A stretch of 28,153 bases of DNA from an uncultured Paenibacillaceae bacterium (GTDB taxonomy: Bacteria; Bacillota; Bacilli; Paenibacillales; DA-C8). The notes below the pieces were generated by a model, which saw only the letters and a list, made by a program, of their open reading frames with translations, made no database searches and was not told where the DNA came from. Positions within the stretch are counted from its first letter, which is position 1. Every line of letters begins with the position of its first letter. Made by a program: the position numbers and the translations under genes. Positions 1-6,851 of this stretch are shown one piece after another. The DNA lies in the NCBI GenBank assembly GCA_937957685.1, contig CALGAO010000012.1, positions 1 through 28,153 of the forward strand, written 5' to 3'.

Positions 1-1
1 C

Positions 2-217
2 GTATTTGGTCACATCAAGGGCAATCGGTCGTTCCGCCGGTTCTCGTTGAGGGGACTGGATAAGGTGCATACCGAGTTCGGGATCGTGGCGATGGCCCAC
101 AATCTACTGAAGGTGGCGAGCATCCGCCTTGCTGCCTTCCTAGAGACACTATGGAATAAGAATGGACGGAAAACCATATTGGCTTTCCGTCCACTTTTCA
201 TTTTAGGGACTTTTTAG
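2..217 (+). CDS. Transposase, C-terminal fragment (5' end outside window)
   Basis: An open frame enters from the left edge and ends at a TAG at 215-217. The visible 71 residues include VFGHIKGNRSFRRF, then a segment around FGIVAMAHNLLKVASIRLAA. This GN-x-x-FRRF-L-R-G / AHNLLK pattern is typical of the C-terminal tail of DDE transposases of the IS1182 type; that family assignment is from memory of the motif, not from a search. The catalytic DDE residues would lie upstream and cannot be checked, so it is unknown whether the element is intact. The last ~20 residues run into the element's terminal hairpin, as often seen when the stop codon lies in the terminal repeat. It points the same way as the main gene block but is unrelated to it. 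Confidence 0.7.
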   Translation, partial: VFGHIKGNRSFRRFSLRGLDKVHTEFGIVAMAHNLLKVASIRLAAFLETLWNKNGRKTILAFRPLFILGTF

Positions 218-226
218 ACAGTCCCT
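205..226. repeat. Terminal hairpin / likely right end of the insertion sequence
   Basis: AGGGACT (205-211) and AGTCCCT (220-226) form a perfect 7-bp inverted repeat around an 8-nt loop that holds the transposase stop codon. Its position directly at the end of the transposase frame suggests it is part of the right terminal repeat of the element, or a hairpin blocking read-through at its edge. The left end is outside the window, so the full terminal repeat and target duplication cannot be confirmed. Confidence 0.5.
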
Positions 227-301
227 GTTATGGGCACGGCTTCGATGGCGTTGACCGGCCTGCCGCATCCAGGCGCATGGTTGCCTCGCCGGATATGCCA
301 A

Positions 302-320
302 AGGTGCGCGAAGCGCACCT
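302..320 (-). terminator. Hairpin downstream of the first DUF4183 gene
   Basis: AGGTGCGC (302-309) and GCGCACCT (313-320) form a perfect 8-bp stem with a 3-nt loop, 12 bp beyond the minus-strand stop at 333-335. Read on the minus strand it is followed by TTTGGC, a short T tract, so it is a plausible but weak intrinsic terminator. Confidence 0.5.
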
Positions 321-332
321 CTGTCCGGATCG

Positions 333-716
333 TTATGTTTCGACCGTAATCGTGGAGGATGGAACATAATTGATGACTTCCAGCACAACAGGAGAGTTGG
401 CGAGGATCGGCGGGCCGCCGGCGGGCACGTCGATTTCCAGTGATCCGTTTCCTGTGGTGCCGGGCGTATAGCTGGTGATTCCCTGCATCTGCAGCACACC
501 GTTGACGTACACGTTATACATGCTGTTATTGACCGCCAGGTCGGGCAGCTCGACCGCCGCTGTACCGGTATCATCGAAGAATTGGGCGACGTCGATGGTC
601 AATGTCGAACCTGCCGGGGTTTCAGCAGCGGTGACATGGAAAAATTTTTGCGGCTGAGGCCCTGTCTCCACCGTTGATGTGGCCTCGACCTGTATTTTCA
701 TCAGTTGCAGTGCCAT
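333..716 (-). CDS. DUF4183 domain protein (spore-former surface-type protein)
   Basis: A 127-residue protein. Nearly all of it is one DUF4183-like domain: a KFFHVTA strand, a stretch reading TIDVAQFFDDTG, the hallmark YNVYVNGVLQMQG near residues 65-77, and a closing PVVLEVINYVP. The domain is known from Bacillus and Paenibacillus relatives and is often linked to spore surface layers; no biochemical role is established. There is no signal peptide or membrane segment. I chose the start at 714-716 because a good ribosome site (AAGGAGGTACGGAT) lies directly before it; an upstream in-frame ATG at 773 lacks one. A second DUF4183 gene lies upstream on the same strand, so the two may be a tandem pair. 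Domain call fairly sure; role inferred only from family distribution. Confidence 0.8.
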   Translation of the reverse strand: MALQLMKIQVEATSTVETGPQPQKFFHVTAAETPAGSTLTIDVAQFFDDTGTAAVELPDLAVNNSMYNVYVNGVLQMQGITSYTPGTTGNGSLEIDVPAGGPPILANSPVVLEVINYVPSSTITVET

Positions 717-808
717 ATCCGTACCTCCTTTATGCAAGTGATCGAATCCATAAGTATCGTATTCGCCCTGCATACCGAAGGTTTGGACAAAGTATCTGAT
801 GCAACTAT

Positions 809-1261
809 CTATCTTCTGCGCGTAACGCCGTTTGCGGTTCTCCGTGACAAGCTTTTTGCAGCGCTGCGTGCAGCGCCCCTTCCCTTGCTCCGCTCCATGT
901 CCTGTTCATGCCCCCGTGCGACCGGCGATCCCGCGGACTCCACACGGAATCCGACGGACTCCAGGATGATGGGGGTGCCCTTGATGATGGTCTGACCTGT
1001 GGTGGCAATCGTCAGCTTGTCGGCTGTCGCCTGATACAGGTTCCCCTCCTGCATGACGCCGTTGATATACAGATTGAAATAGCCTTCCCGTCCAAAGTCC
1101 ATAAACCTCACGGCCGGTTCACCCGCATCGTTCACAAACTGGTGCGGCCGCAGAACCAGTGGATCTTCGGCCAGTCGGATATCTTCGGGAGCTTGGTAGA
1201 AATATCTCCTTACCACGGGACGGATCCTGAAAGGGGAGCATCCCGGACATATCGGCCTCAC
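809..1261 (-). CDS. Second DUF4183 domain protein, start uncertain, possibly frameshifted
   Basis: The frame contains a clear DUF4183 core: RYFYQAPEDIRL, then HQFVNDAGEPAVRF, the hallmark YFNLYINGVMQEGN and the closing GTPIILESVGF. A ~40-residue arginine/serine-rich tail after the domain is unlike the neighbouring copy. The start is not clear. In this frame the only plausible start close to the domain is a GTG at 1259-1261 with no good ribosome site. One frame over, an ATG at 1248-1250 has GAGG five bases before it, but that frame loses the domain after about 12 codons. A one-base frameshift near 1215-1240, decayed 5' sequence, or a sequencing error would all explain this. It lies 92 bp upstream of the intact DUF4183 gene on the same strand. 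Confidence 0.5.
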   Translation of the reverse strand: MRPICPGCSPFRIRPVVRRYFYQAPEDIRLAEDPLVLRPHQFVNDAGEPAVRFMDFGREGYFNLYINGVMQEGNLYQATADKLTIATTGQTIIKGTPIILESVGFRVESAGSPVARGHEQDMERSKGRGAARSAAKSLSRRTANGVTRRR

Positions 1262-1586
1262 GATATAATAGATGCGAAGGATGCGGCCTTTCCTGTTCGT
1301 GCTTCTTGCACGTGATGCGCGATCTGAGTGTTTTGGACGATGATGACCCGGGCGAGATGCCGGAAGGGTGCTGATCTTGCATTTGCAGCTGGGTCTGCGT
1401 CTGGAGGAATGAGCGGTATGGCAAGTGCATCTGACAGAAATCTTGAGCTTCGTGTATGTTCCGGTTTGGCTCCAGGACGGCATGGATCCCACCTCCGTGG
1501 ACACTAGTGGACGGTACAGTGTATGATGGGAACGTGCGGATGGGATGGGCGTTTGAACAGGAAAACATGCATTTTTCAGTGAAACA
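1262..1586. other. Gene-poor stretch between DUF4183 genes and the tRNA region
   Basis: Open frames exist on both strands here, but none has a recognisable domain together with a ribosome site. The two minus-strand frames overlap each other and look like non-coding translation. It may contain the decayed 5' part of the second DUF4183 gene and its promoter; I cannot define either. Confidence 0.4.
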
Positions 1587-1609
1587 AAAAAAGTCGCCCC
1601 AGAGGCGAC
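1587..1609 (-). terminator. Second copy of the tRNA-Arg terminator
   Basis: On the minus strand GTCGCC-TCTGG-GGCGAC is followed by seven T residues (1586-1592). It is a canonical intrinsic terminator and would end any transcript reading through the first terminator at 1720-1742. Confidence 0.75.
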
Positions 1610-1630
1610 TGTCTACGTCCCAGGAGGGAT
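1587..1630 (-). repeat. Direct repeat copy 1 (tRNA-Arg 3' end plus terminator)
   Basis: This 44-bp segment is identical to 1720-1763. It carries the terminator hairpin (GTCGCC/GGCGAC beside a T run on the minus strand) and the last 14-15 nt of the tRNA-Arg gene, but no other tRNA sequence. Copies are offset by exactly 133 bp. Such a duplicated tRNA 3' end can be left by site-specific integration or by partial tandem duplication. Confidence 0.85.
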
Positions 1631-1719
1631 ACTCTCCCTGCGGTCGAGACTGCGAAGCGGAAGCTGCCGAAGCACAGCTCCGACGAACCCCCGTCGTGGG
1701 TTCTCACCCTCCTGGAACG
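1610..1719 (-). ncRNA. Candidate structured RNA between duplicated terminators
   Basis: Read on the minus strand, CGTTCCAGGAGGG (1719 down to 1707) can pair with CCCTCCTGGGACG (1628 down to 1616) as an uninterrupted 13-bp helix including one G-U pair. It encloses about 78 nt that holds smaller stems: GAACCC/GGGTTC, or alternatively CGACG/CGTCG, and AGCTG/CAGCT with a TTCG-containing loop. An intrinsic terminator follows directly. The 3' arm of the closing helix is the duplicated tRNA 3' end; the 5' arm resembles its inverted copy. It matches no RNA family I recognise, and it could equally be decayed tRNA-derived or mobile DNA. No dedicated promoter is evident; transcription would depend on read-through from the tRNA. 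Confidence 0.35.
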
Positions 1720-1742
1720 AAAAAAGTCGCCCCAGAGGCGAC
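1720..1742 (-). terminator. Intrinsic terminator of tRNA-Arg
   Basis: GTCGCC (1726-1731) and GGCGAC (1737-1742) form a 6-bp stem, followed on the minus strand by six T residues (1720-1725). It begins 6 nt after the tRNA 3' end. Confidence 0.8.
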
Positions 1743-1763
1743 TGTCTACGTCCCAGGAGGGAT
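1720..1763 (-). repeat. Direct repeat copy 2 (native tRNA-Arg 3' end plus terminator)
   Basis: This is the partner of the 44-bp repeat at 1587-1630 and the native copy, since it is contiguous with the complete tRNA. It covers the last 15 nt of the tRNA and its terminator. Confidence 0.85.
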
Positions 1764-1822
1764 TCGAACCCCCGACCGTGCGCTTAGAAGGCGCATGCTC
1801 TATCCTGCTGAGCTACTGGGAC
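1749..1822 (-). tRNA. tRNA-Arg (anticodon UCU)
   Basis: On the minus strand this 74-nt sequence folds as a complete cloverleaf. The acceptor stem is GTCCCAG/CTGGGAC with discriminator G. The D-arm contains AGCTCAGCAGGATAGAGC. The anticodon stem TGCGC/GCGCA bounds the 7-nt loop CTTCTAA, placing TCT as the anticodon, which reads AGA/AGG. The T-arm contains GGTTCGAATCC. The CCA tail is not encoded. No intron or extra-long variable arm is present. It stands alone rather than in a tRNA array and is transcribed away from the tig block. Confidence 0.97.
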
Positions 1823-1833
1823 AGAAACATCGA

Positions 1834-1864
1834 TTATAATAGCATAGCCGAGTTCAGAAATCAA
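1834..1864 (-). promoter_or_regulatory. Promoter of tRNA-Arg
   Basis: On the minus strand, TTGATT (1864-1859) is 17 nt from TATTAT (1841-1836); a TATAAT overlaps this -10 box three bases further on (1839-1834). Either places the start about 5-10 nt before the mature tRNA 5' end at 1822. Confidence 0.6.
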
Positions 1865-2054
1865 TCCACAACAATTGGTATTTTGCATTTGGAAGAACAG
1901 ATAAAATCTGCTTACAGATGACCCGAGCGATCCGAAGCAGCCGACACCCCGACGGCGGCGCTTACGCCTGCACGGATGTACGCATTTCAGGCCGATTCGA
2001 CAGTTTGACACAGGATATCGTATGATTGCTGGTGAAGAAAGTGAAAATGATCGT
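1865..2054. other. Intergenic region between divergent tRNA-Arg and the YsoA-like gene
   Basis: There is no gene. A consensus-like TTGACA at 2005-2010 has no usable -10 box at 16-18 nt. A GTGAAA/TTTCAC dyad (about 2041-2063) overlaps the better promoter candidate just downstream; its role is unknown. Confidence 0.4.
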
Positions 2055-2083
2055 TTGCTTTCACGCGGCACGTTTGATACACT
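2055..2083 (+). promoter_or_regulatory. Candidate promoter of the YsoA-like gene
   Basis: TTGCTT (2055-2060), a 17-nt spacer and TACACT (2078-2083) form an acceptable sigma-A promoter. It would give an untranslated leader of about 100 nt before the start at 2190. Confidence 0.4.
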
Positions 2084-2189
2084 CACGGCTAGTGGGATTC
2101 ATCATGCGCGTCCGCCACGGGAAGATTCTCGAGAGGCTGTGCGACAACTAACCGGCAATCCGATTCCAGATGAGGGTGGTGAATACATA

Positions 2190-3095
2190 ATGGCATACGA
2201 CGATGGGTTTTACCGCGATGAGGATGACGGGGGCAACATCTTCCTGTTGCCGAAGACGGTCGACTACTACCAGTTCCAGATCACGGAGCTCCTGGAGAGA
2301 GAGCGTTTCGGCGAAGCGAAGGAGCTGCTGCGCTTCTTGCTCGAGTGTCAGACGAACGACACGGCCGCGATGGAAGAATGGCGCACCCTGCTGGAGTGGT
2401 TGGAACAGGAGTTTCCGCAGCACGAGGAGCCCGAGGAGGATGAGACCGAAAGCGACATGCTGCGCAAGGCGCTTCTCTCCCGCGCGGAGAAAGACGAACG
2501 GTTCGTCGAGCATCTGCTGGAGCTCCTTCAATATTCGCCAGGAATCGACGAGAAGCTGATGGCGATCGAGCAGCTGACTTACCTGGACCATCCGCTCATC
2601 AATGACTCTTTGATCCGCTGGCTGGAGAATGCCGACATCCCGCCAACGCTCCAATACACCGTGCTGCAGGCGCTGAAGAAGCGCGGGGTGGTCGGCGAAG
2701 TGGCGATCCTGAGCGATGGCGCGCCGCTGTATGTGCGGGTGGAGGATACGCCGACCGGCATCGAGGCGTTTCCCGAGAAGCTGCAGAAGGTGCTGGCCAG
2801 GGTGCGCGACGTGAGCGAGTCCGAGCTGCCATCGCTGGCCTATTTTGCGGAGCCGTTCTGGCTGGAGTGGCTGTACGGCATCTATGCCACCGAGCGGTAT
2901 GAGTATCTGCTGAATGAGCATTTCCATGTTGATGCATGGGCGGCGGCGCTCCACTTTATCGTGGCCGACAGAATGCTCGGCGGCGCGAATCGCGACGCGA
3001 TCCTGGAGATGTACGGCCTGTCGGAAGAAGACGACCTGAAGCAGTTCGAGAAAGCCGTTTATTCCATGGACAGCTGGAGCCGCACGGATGACTGA
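2190..3095 (+). CDS. Helical-repeat (TPR/HEAT-like) protein, YsoA-like by position
   Basis: A 301-residue, acidic, soluble protein with no signal peptide or membrane span. After an acidic N-terminus (DDGFYRDEDDGG) come helix-pair segments: about residues 27-68 (LLERERFGEAKELLRFLLE, TPR-like) and about 110-160 (MAIEQLTYLDHPLINDSLIRW, then LQYTVLQALKKRGVVGE, HEAT-like). The rest is helical with no catalytic motif. In Bacillus subtilis the TPR protein gene ysoA sits directly upstream of tig, so this is probably its positional counterpart; sequence identity is not verified. I chose the ATG at 2190 because GAGGGTGG precedes it; the frame stays open upstream to 2022 without a ribosome site. The product may be a scaffold or chaperone partner, which is inference only. 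Confidence 0.75.
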   Translation: MAYDDGFYRDEDDGGNIFLLPKTVDYYQFQITELLERERFGEAKELLRFLLECQTNDTAAMEEWRTLLEWLEQEFPQHEEPEEDETESDMLRKALLSRAEKDERFVEHLLELLQYSPGIDEKLMAIEQLTYLDHPLINDSLIRWLENADIPPTLQYTVLQALKKRGVVGEVAILSDGAPLYVRVEDTPTGIEAFPEKLQKVLARVRDVSESELPSLAYFAEPFWLEWLYGIYATERYEYLLNEHFHVDAWAAALHFIVADRMLGGANRDAILEMYGLSEEDDLKQFEKAVYSMDSWSRTDD

Positions 3096-3129
3096 GCGTC
3101 GATCTGCGGGAGCTCGGGTCACTATTTTA

Positions 3130-3157
3130 TTGAATCATGAACGTTTTGTGATATAAT
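3130..3157 (+). promoter_or_regulatory. Promoter of tig
   Basis: TTGAAT (3130-3135), a 16-nt spacer and a perfect TATAAT (3152-3157) lie 66 bp before the trigger factor start. This gives tig its own promoter, separate from the upstream gene that ends at 3095. Confidence 0.75.
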
Positions 3158-3223
3158 ATAGTGGTTATACTGGCATTTGACCGAAAATGTTAACGGAAAA
3201 GTTGTTGGAGGGGAAGGCATAAA

Positions 3224-4528
3224 ATGAACGTTAGTTGGGAAAAAATAGAGAAGAACCGCGGTGTTCTGACCGTTGAGGTGGAAGCGGAGAAATTCTCGGC
3301 AGCGCTGGATAAGGCGTTCAAAAAAGTGGTTGCCAAGGTAACCGTTCCGGGCTTCCGCAAGGGAAAGGTACCAAGAGCGATTTTTGAAAAGCGTTTTGGC
3401 GTGGAAAGCCTGTATCAGGACGCCGTCGACATCCTGCTCCCGGAAGCCTATTCCGAGGCTGTCAAGGAGTCCGGCATCACGCCTGTAGATACACCTGAGA
3501 TCAACATCGAGCAGATCGAGAAGGGGCAACCGTTCAAGTTCACCGCCACGGTAGACGTGAAGCCGGAAGTGGAACTCGGCGTGTACAAGGGCATCGAGGT
3601 CGAAGACCAGGCGGTATATGTCACCGAGGATGACGTGAATGCCGAATTGAAGAAGATGCAGGATCGCCACGCTGAACTGGTCGTGCTCGAGGAAGGCGAA
3701 CCGGCGCAAGAAGGCGATACGGTGATCATCGACTTTGAAGGCTTCAAGGACGGGGTCGCATTCCCGGGCGGCAAAGGCGAGAACCACTCGCTCGTGCTTG
3801 GCTCCGGCACCTTCATCCCTGGCTTCGAAGAGCAGCTGGTTGGCATGAAGAAGGGCGAAGAGAAGGAGATCAACGTCACTTTCCCGGAAGAATATCACAG
3901 CGAAGAGCTGGCCGGACAGCCCGCCGTATTCAAGGTGAAGGTGAACGACATCAAGCGCAAGGTTCTGCCTGAGCTGGATGACGAGTTCGCCAAGGATGTG
4001 AGTGAATTCGACACGCTGGACGAGCTGAAAAAGGACATCGAAGCCACCCTGCTGAAGCGCAAGGAAGAAGAACGCAAGCGCTATATCGAAAACACGGTCG
4101 TCACGAAGGCAGCTGAAGCGGCACAGGTTGACATTCCGCAAGGCATGATCCGCGCCGAGGTCGACAACATGCTGCGCGACTACGACCTGCGCCTCCGTCA
4201 GCTGGGCCTGAACCTGGAGCTGTATTATCAGTTCACCGGTCAGACGGAGGAAGATCTGCGCGAGCAGATGAAGACTGATGCGGAGACTCGCGTGCGCAAC
4301 TTCCTCGTGCTCGAAGCGATCGCCAAGGCGGAGAACCTGACCGTCAGCGATGAGGAATTCGAGGCGGAGCTGGCCAAGCTGGCTGAGATGTACCAACGTT
4401 CGGTGGACGAGATCCGCGCGATCTTCACCGCCAACGGGACGATCGATGATCTTCGCGCCGATCTGCTCACTCGCAAGAGCGTGCAGTTCCTCGTGGACAA
4501 CAGCAAGACGGTCAGCGAAGTTGCCTGA
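3224..4528 (+). CDS. tig: Trigger factor, ribosome-associated chaperone and prolyl isomerase
   Basis: A cytosolic chaperone that docks at the ribosome exit tunnel, next to protein uL23, and shields nascent chains. The 434 residues match the usual length. The N-terminal ribosome-binding domain carries the signature GFRKGKVPR at residues 43-51. An FKBP-type peptidyl-prolyl isomerase domain follows at about 155-245, with GDTVIIDFEGFKDG and FIPGFEEQLVGMKKGEEKEI. The C-terminal helical arms (about 250-430) hold SuyB-like charged helices. The start at 3224 is supported by GGAGGGGAAGG just upstream. The gene has its own promoter and terminator, so it is probably transcribed alone, as expected for an abundant chaperone. 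It opens the protein-quality-control block with clpP, clpX and the lon genes. Confidence 0.97.
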   Translation: MNVSWEKIEKNRGVLTVEVEAEKFSAALDKAFKKVVAKVTVPGFRKGKVPRAIFEKRFGVESLYQDAVDILLPEAYSEAVKESGITPVDTPEINIEQIEKGQPFKFTATVDVKPEVELGVYKGIEVEDQAVYVTEDDVNAELKKMQDRHAELVVLEEGEPAQEGDTVIIDFEGFKDGVAFPGGKGENHSLVLGSGTFIPGFEEQLVGMKKGEEKEINVTFPEEYHSEELAGQPAVFKVKVNDIKRKVLPELDDEFAKDVSEFDTLDELKKDIEATLLKRKEEERKRYIENTVVTKAAEAAQVDIPQGMIRAEVDNMLRDYDLRLRQLGLNLELYYQFTGQTEEDLREQMKTDAETRVRNFLVLEAIAKAENLTVSDEEFEAELAKLAEMYQRSVDEIRAIFTANGTIDDLRADLLTRKSVQFLVDNSKTVSEVA

Positions 4529-4586
4529 TCGTACACCGGCTTAACGCTCACCATGCCAATCACATAATTGCATAAATCGCGAGATG

Positions 4587-4624
4587 AAGGCACGTCAGGC
4601 ATTACCCGCGCGTGCCTTCTTTAA
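4587..4624 (+). terminator. Terminator after tig
   Basis: AAGGCACG (4587-4594) pairs with CGTGCCTT (4611-4618), followed by CTTTAAT. The loop is 16 nt, so it is a moderate intrinsic terminator separating tig from clpP. Confidence 0.7.
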
Positions 4625-4760
4625 TACCCTTGCGCTAAAGCCTGAACGAAAAATCCATCACACATAACAGCAACAAATGGTACCAAACATAGATATAAAA
4701 AGATATACATATACATGTAGAACACGATCTCGGCATGCTGGAATTTGGACGCAATCCACC
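4625..4760. other. AT-rich spacer upstream of the clpP promoter
   Basis: There is no gene. The segment is notably AT-rich compared with its surroundings (alternating purine/pyrimidine around 4695-4720). I looked for tandem CtsR heptads (GGTCAAA) and a CIRCE element, the usual stress operators of clpP, and saw neither. Confidence 0.5.
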
Positions 4761-4789
4761 ATGACAGTTTGGTGAGTTAATGCTACAAT
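4761..4789 (+). promoter_or_regulatory. Promoter of clpP-clpX
   Basis: ATGACA (4761-4766), a 17-nt spacer and TACAAT (4784-4789), with a TG extended -10 dinucleotide at 4781-4782. It is 51 bp before the clpP start and presumably drives clpP and clpX together. Confidence 0.65.
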
Positions 4790-4839
4790 ATAAGGCGATA
4801 ATAAGTCGGAAGAGGCCGAAGGAGAAAGGGTTGAGAACG

Positions 4840-5442
4840 ATGAATCTGGTGCCAATGGTCGTAGAACAGACGAACCGAGGAGAACGCTCTTACGATATAT
4901 ATTCACGGCTGCTCAAGGACAGGATCATATTCCTGGGCAGCGAGATCGATGATGATGTCGCGAACGTCGTCATCGCCCAGCTGTTGTTCCTGGCTGCAGA
5001 AGATCCTGAAAAGGATATTCATCTCTATATCAATTCACCGGGCGGCTCCGTCACTGCAGGATTCGGGATACTGGATACGATGAACTACATCAAGCCGGAC
5101 GTCTCGACCATCTGCGTCGGAATGGCCGCCAGCATGGGCTCGCTCCTGCTTACCGCAGGCGCCAAGGGCAAACGCTTCGCCCTGCCCAACGCGGAAGTCA
5201 TGATTCATCAGCCGCTTGGCGGCGTTCGCGGTCAAGCTTCGGATATCAAGATTCACGCCGACTGGATCCTGAAGACGAAGCACAAGATCAACGAATTTTA
5301 TGTGAAGCAGACGGGTCAGCCATACGAACGAATCGAGAGAGACACGGACCGGGACTTCTTCATGACAGCAGAAGAGGCCAAGGCATACGGGTTGATCGAT
5401 GAAGTCATCACAAGGCGTGATCTGGATCAAATGAAGGGGTGA
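4840..5442 (+). CDS. clpP: ATP-dependent Clp protease proteolytic subunit
   Basis: A serine peptidase that forms the double-heptamer chamber fed by ClpX or ClpC. The 200-residue protein aligns end to end with ClpP as I remember it from Bacillus (MNLVPMVVEQTNRGERSYDI at the N-terminus). The catalytic triad is intact: Ser98 in GMAASMG, His123 in MIHQPLGG and Asp172 in DTDRDFF. The hydrophobic N-terminal segment fits the axial loop. The ATG at 4840 matches the family start, but GGAG at 4821-4824 is 15 nt away; an in-frame TTG at 4831 has ideal spacing and would add three residues, so the true start may be 4831. clpX follows after 4 bp with its ribosome site inside the clpP end, so the pair is cotranscribed, unlike B. 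subtilis, where clpP lies elsewhere. No CtsR operator was seen. Confidence 0.97.
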   Translation: MNLVPMVVEQTNRGERSYDIYSRLLKDRIIFLGSEIDDDVANVVIAQLLFLAAEDPEKDIHLYINSPGGSVTAGFGILDTMNYIKPDVSTICVGMAASMGSLLLTAGAKGKRFALPNAEVMIHQPLGGVRGQASDIKIHADWILKTKHKINEFYVKQTGQPYERIERDTDRDFFMTAEEAKAYGLIDEVITRRDLDQMKG

Positions 5443-5446
5443 GCAA

Positions 5447-6715
5447 ATGTTTAAGTTTAACGACGAAAAGGGACAGCTGAAATGTTCTTTCTGCGGGAAA
5501 GCCCAGGAACAGGTTCGCAAGCTCGTGGCTGGCCCTGGAGTATATATCTGTGACGAATGCATCGAGTTGTGCACAGAGATCGTGGAAGAGGAGCTCAACA
5601 ACGAAGAGGAGCTCGATCTGAAGGAGGTTCCGAAGCCTCAGGAGATCCGGGCTGTTCTCGATCAATACGTGATTGGACAGGAGCAGGCGAAGAAGACGCT
5701 CTCCGTTGCCGTATACAACCATTACAAACGCATCAATTCGAAGACCAAAAATGATGACGTCGAGCTGCAGAAGAGCAACATCTGCCTGCTCGGTCCGACG
5801 GGCAGCGGGAAAACGTTGCTCGCACAGACGCTGGCGCGCATCCTGAACGTGCCGTTCGCCATCGCCGACGCCACTTCGCTCACGGAAGCGGGCTATGTCG
5901 GCGAGGACGTGGAGAACATCCTGCTCAAGCTGATCCAGGCTGCCGATTACGATGTGGAGAAGGCCGAACGCGGCATCATCTACATCGATGAGATCGACAA
6001 GGTGGCCCGCAAGTCGGAGAACCCTTCGATCACCCGCGACGTGTCGGGCGAAGGTGTGCAGCAGGCGCTGCTCAAGATCCTGGAAGGTACGGTGGCATCC
6101 GTGCCTCCGCAAGGCGGGCGCAAGCATCCGCATCAGGAGTTCATCCAGATCGACACGACGAACATCCTGTTCATCTGCGGCGGTGCGTTTGATGGTCTGG
6201 AGCAGATCATCAAGCGCCGCATCGGCAAGAAGGTGATCGGCTTCAACAGCGACGGCACGAAGGCCGATCTGAAGCCGGGCGAATATCTGTCGATGGTGCT
6301 GCCGGAGGACCTGCTGAAGTACGGGCTCATCCCCGAATTCGTCGGCCGTCTGCCGATCATCTCCACGCTGGAGCCGCTTGATGAGGCTGCGCTCGTGCGC
6401 ATTCTCAAGGAGCCGAAGAACGCGCTCGTCAAGCAATACCAGAAGCTGCTCGAGATGGACAATGTCGAGCTGGAGTTCGAGGATGCGGCGCTCGAGGCGA
6501 TCGCCAAGGAAGCGATCAAGCGCAATACCGGCGCTCGCGGCCTGAGGGCCATCATCGAGAGCATCATGCTCGATGTGATGTTCGAGGTTCCGTCCCGCTC
6601 GGATGTGCAGAAATGCGTCATCACCGAGCAGGTGGTCAAGGAGAAACTGCCGCCGATTCTCACGTTGAGGGATGGCAGCAGCACGCGCGGCAAGAAAAAA
6701 GAAGAGAGCGCATAA
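5447..6715 (+). CDS. clpX: ClpX, ATP-dependent unfoldase of the Clp protease
   Basis: An AAA+ hexamer that selects, unfolds and threads substrates into ClpP. The 422 residues are of standard length. The N-terminal zinc-binding domain has Cys13, Cys16, Cys35 and Cys38 (CSFCGK and YICDECIE). The Walker A motif GPTGSGKT is at 116-123, and Walker B IIYIDEIDK ends around Asp181-Glu182. The pore loop region carries GYVGEDVE, the RKHPHQEF segment is present, and sensor 2 is in RNTGARGLRAII. ClpX thus has all parts needed for activity. The ribosome site AAGGGGTGAG overlaps the last clpP codons. A weak hairpin follows at 6748. Direct clpP-clpX linkage means a single transcript can set the ratio of the two partners. 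Confidence 0.98.
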   Translation: MFKFNDEKGQLKCSFCGKAQEQVRKLVAGPGVYICDECIELCTEIVEEELNNEEELDLKEVPKPQEIRAVLDQYVIGQEQAKKTLSVAVYNHYKRINSKTKNDDVELQKSNICLLGPTGSGKTLLAQTLARILNVPFAIADATSLTEAGYVGEDVENILLKLIQAADYDVEKAERGIIYIDEIDKVARKSENPSITRDVSGEGVQQALLKILEGTVASVPPQGGRKHPHQEFIQIDTTNILFICGGAFDGLEQIIKRRIGKKVIGFNSDGTKADLKPGEYLSMVLPEDLLKYGLIPEFVGRLPIISTLEPLDEAALVRILKEPKNALVKQYQKLLEMDNVELEFEDAALEAIAKEAIKRNTGARGLRAIIESIMLDVMFEVPSRSDVQKCVITEQVVKEKLPPILTLRDGSSTRGKKKEESA

Positions 6716-6747
6716 GACCGGCGCTTTCCGCATAGACATGACGAATT

Positions 6748-6786
6748 ATCCATCGCTTCAGGCTGCCATGCGGCCGGGCGATGGAT
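6748..6786 (+). terminator. Weak stem-loop after clpX
   Basis: ATCCATCG (6748-6755) pairs with CGATGGAT (6779-6786) around a 23-nt loop; only ATTTC follows rather than a T run. It may attenuate transcription between clpX and ispG, but it is not a convincing full terminator. Confidence 0.35.
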
Positions 6787-6851
6787 ATTTCGCATGAATG
6801 AACGAATAACGGTTGGGGACAGCCAACATAGCCATGGGAGAGTGAAGGGGC

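Noticed and set aside
1456..1839. Plus-strand open frame running across the tRNA-Arg region
   Set aside because: It crosses a complete tRNA and two terminators on the other strand, and its repeated peptide simply reflects the 44-bp direct repeat.
2005..2033. TTGACA as promoter for the YsoA-like gene
   Set aside because: The only TA-rich hexamer downstream is 10 nt away, too close for a promoter.
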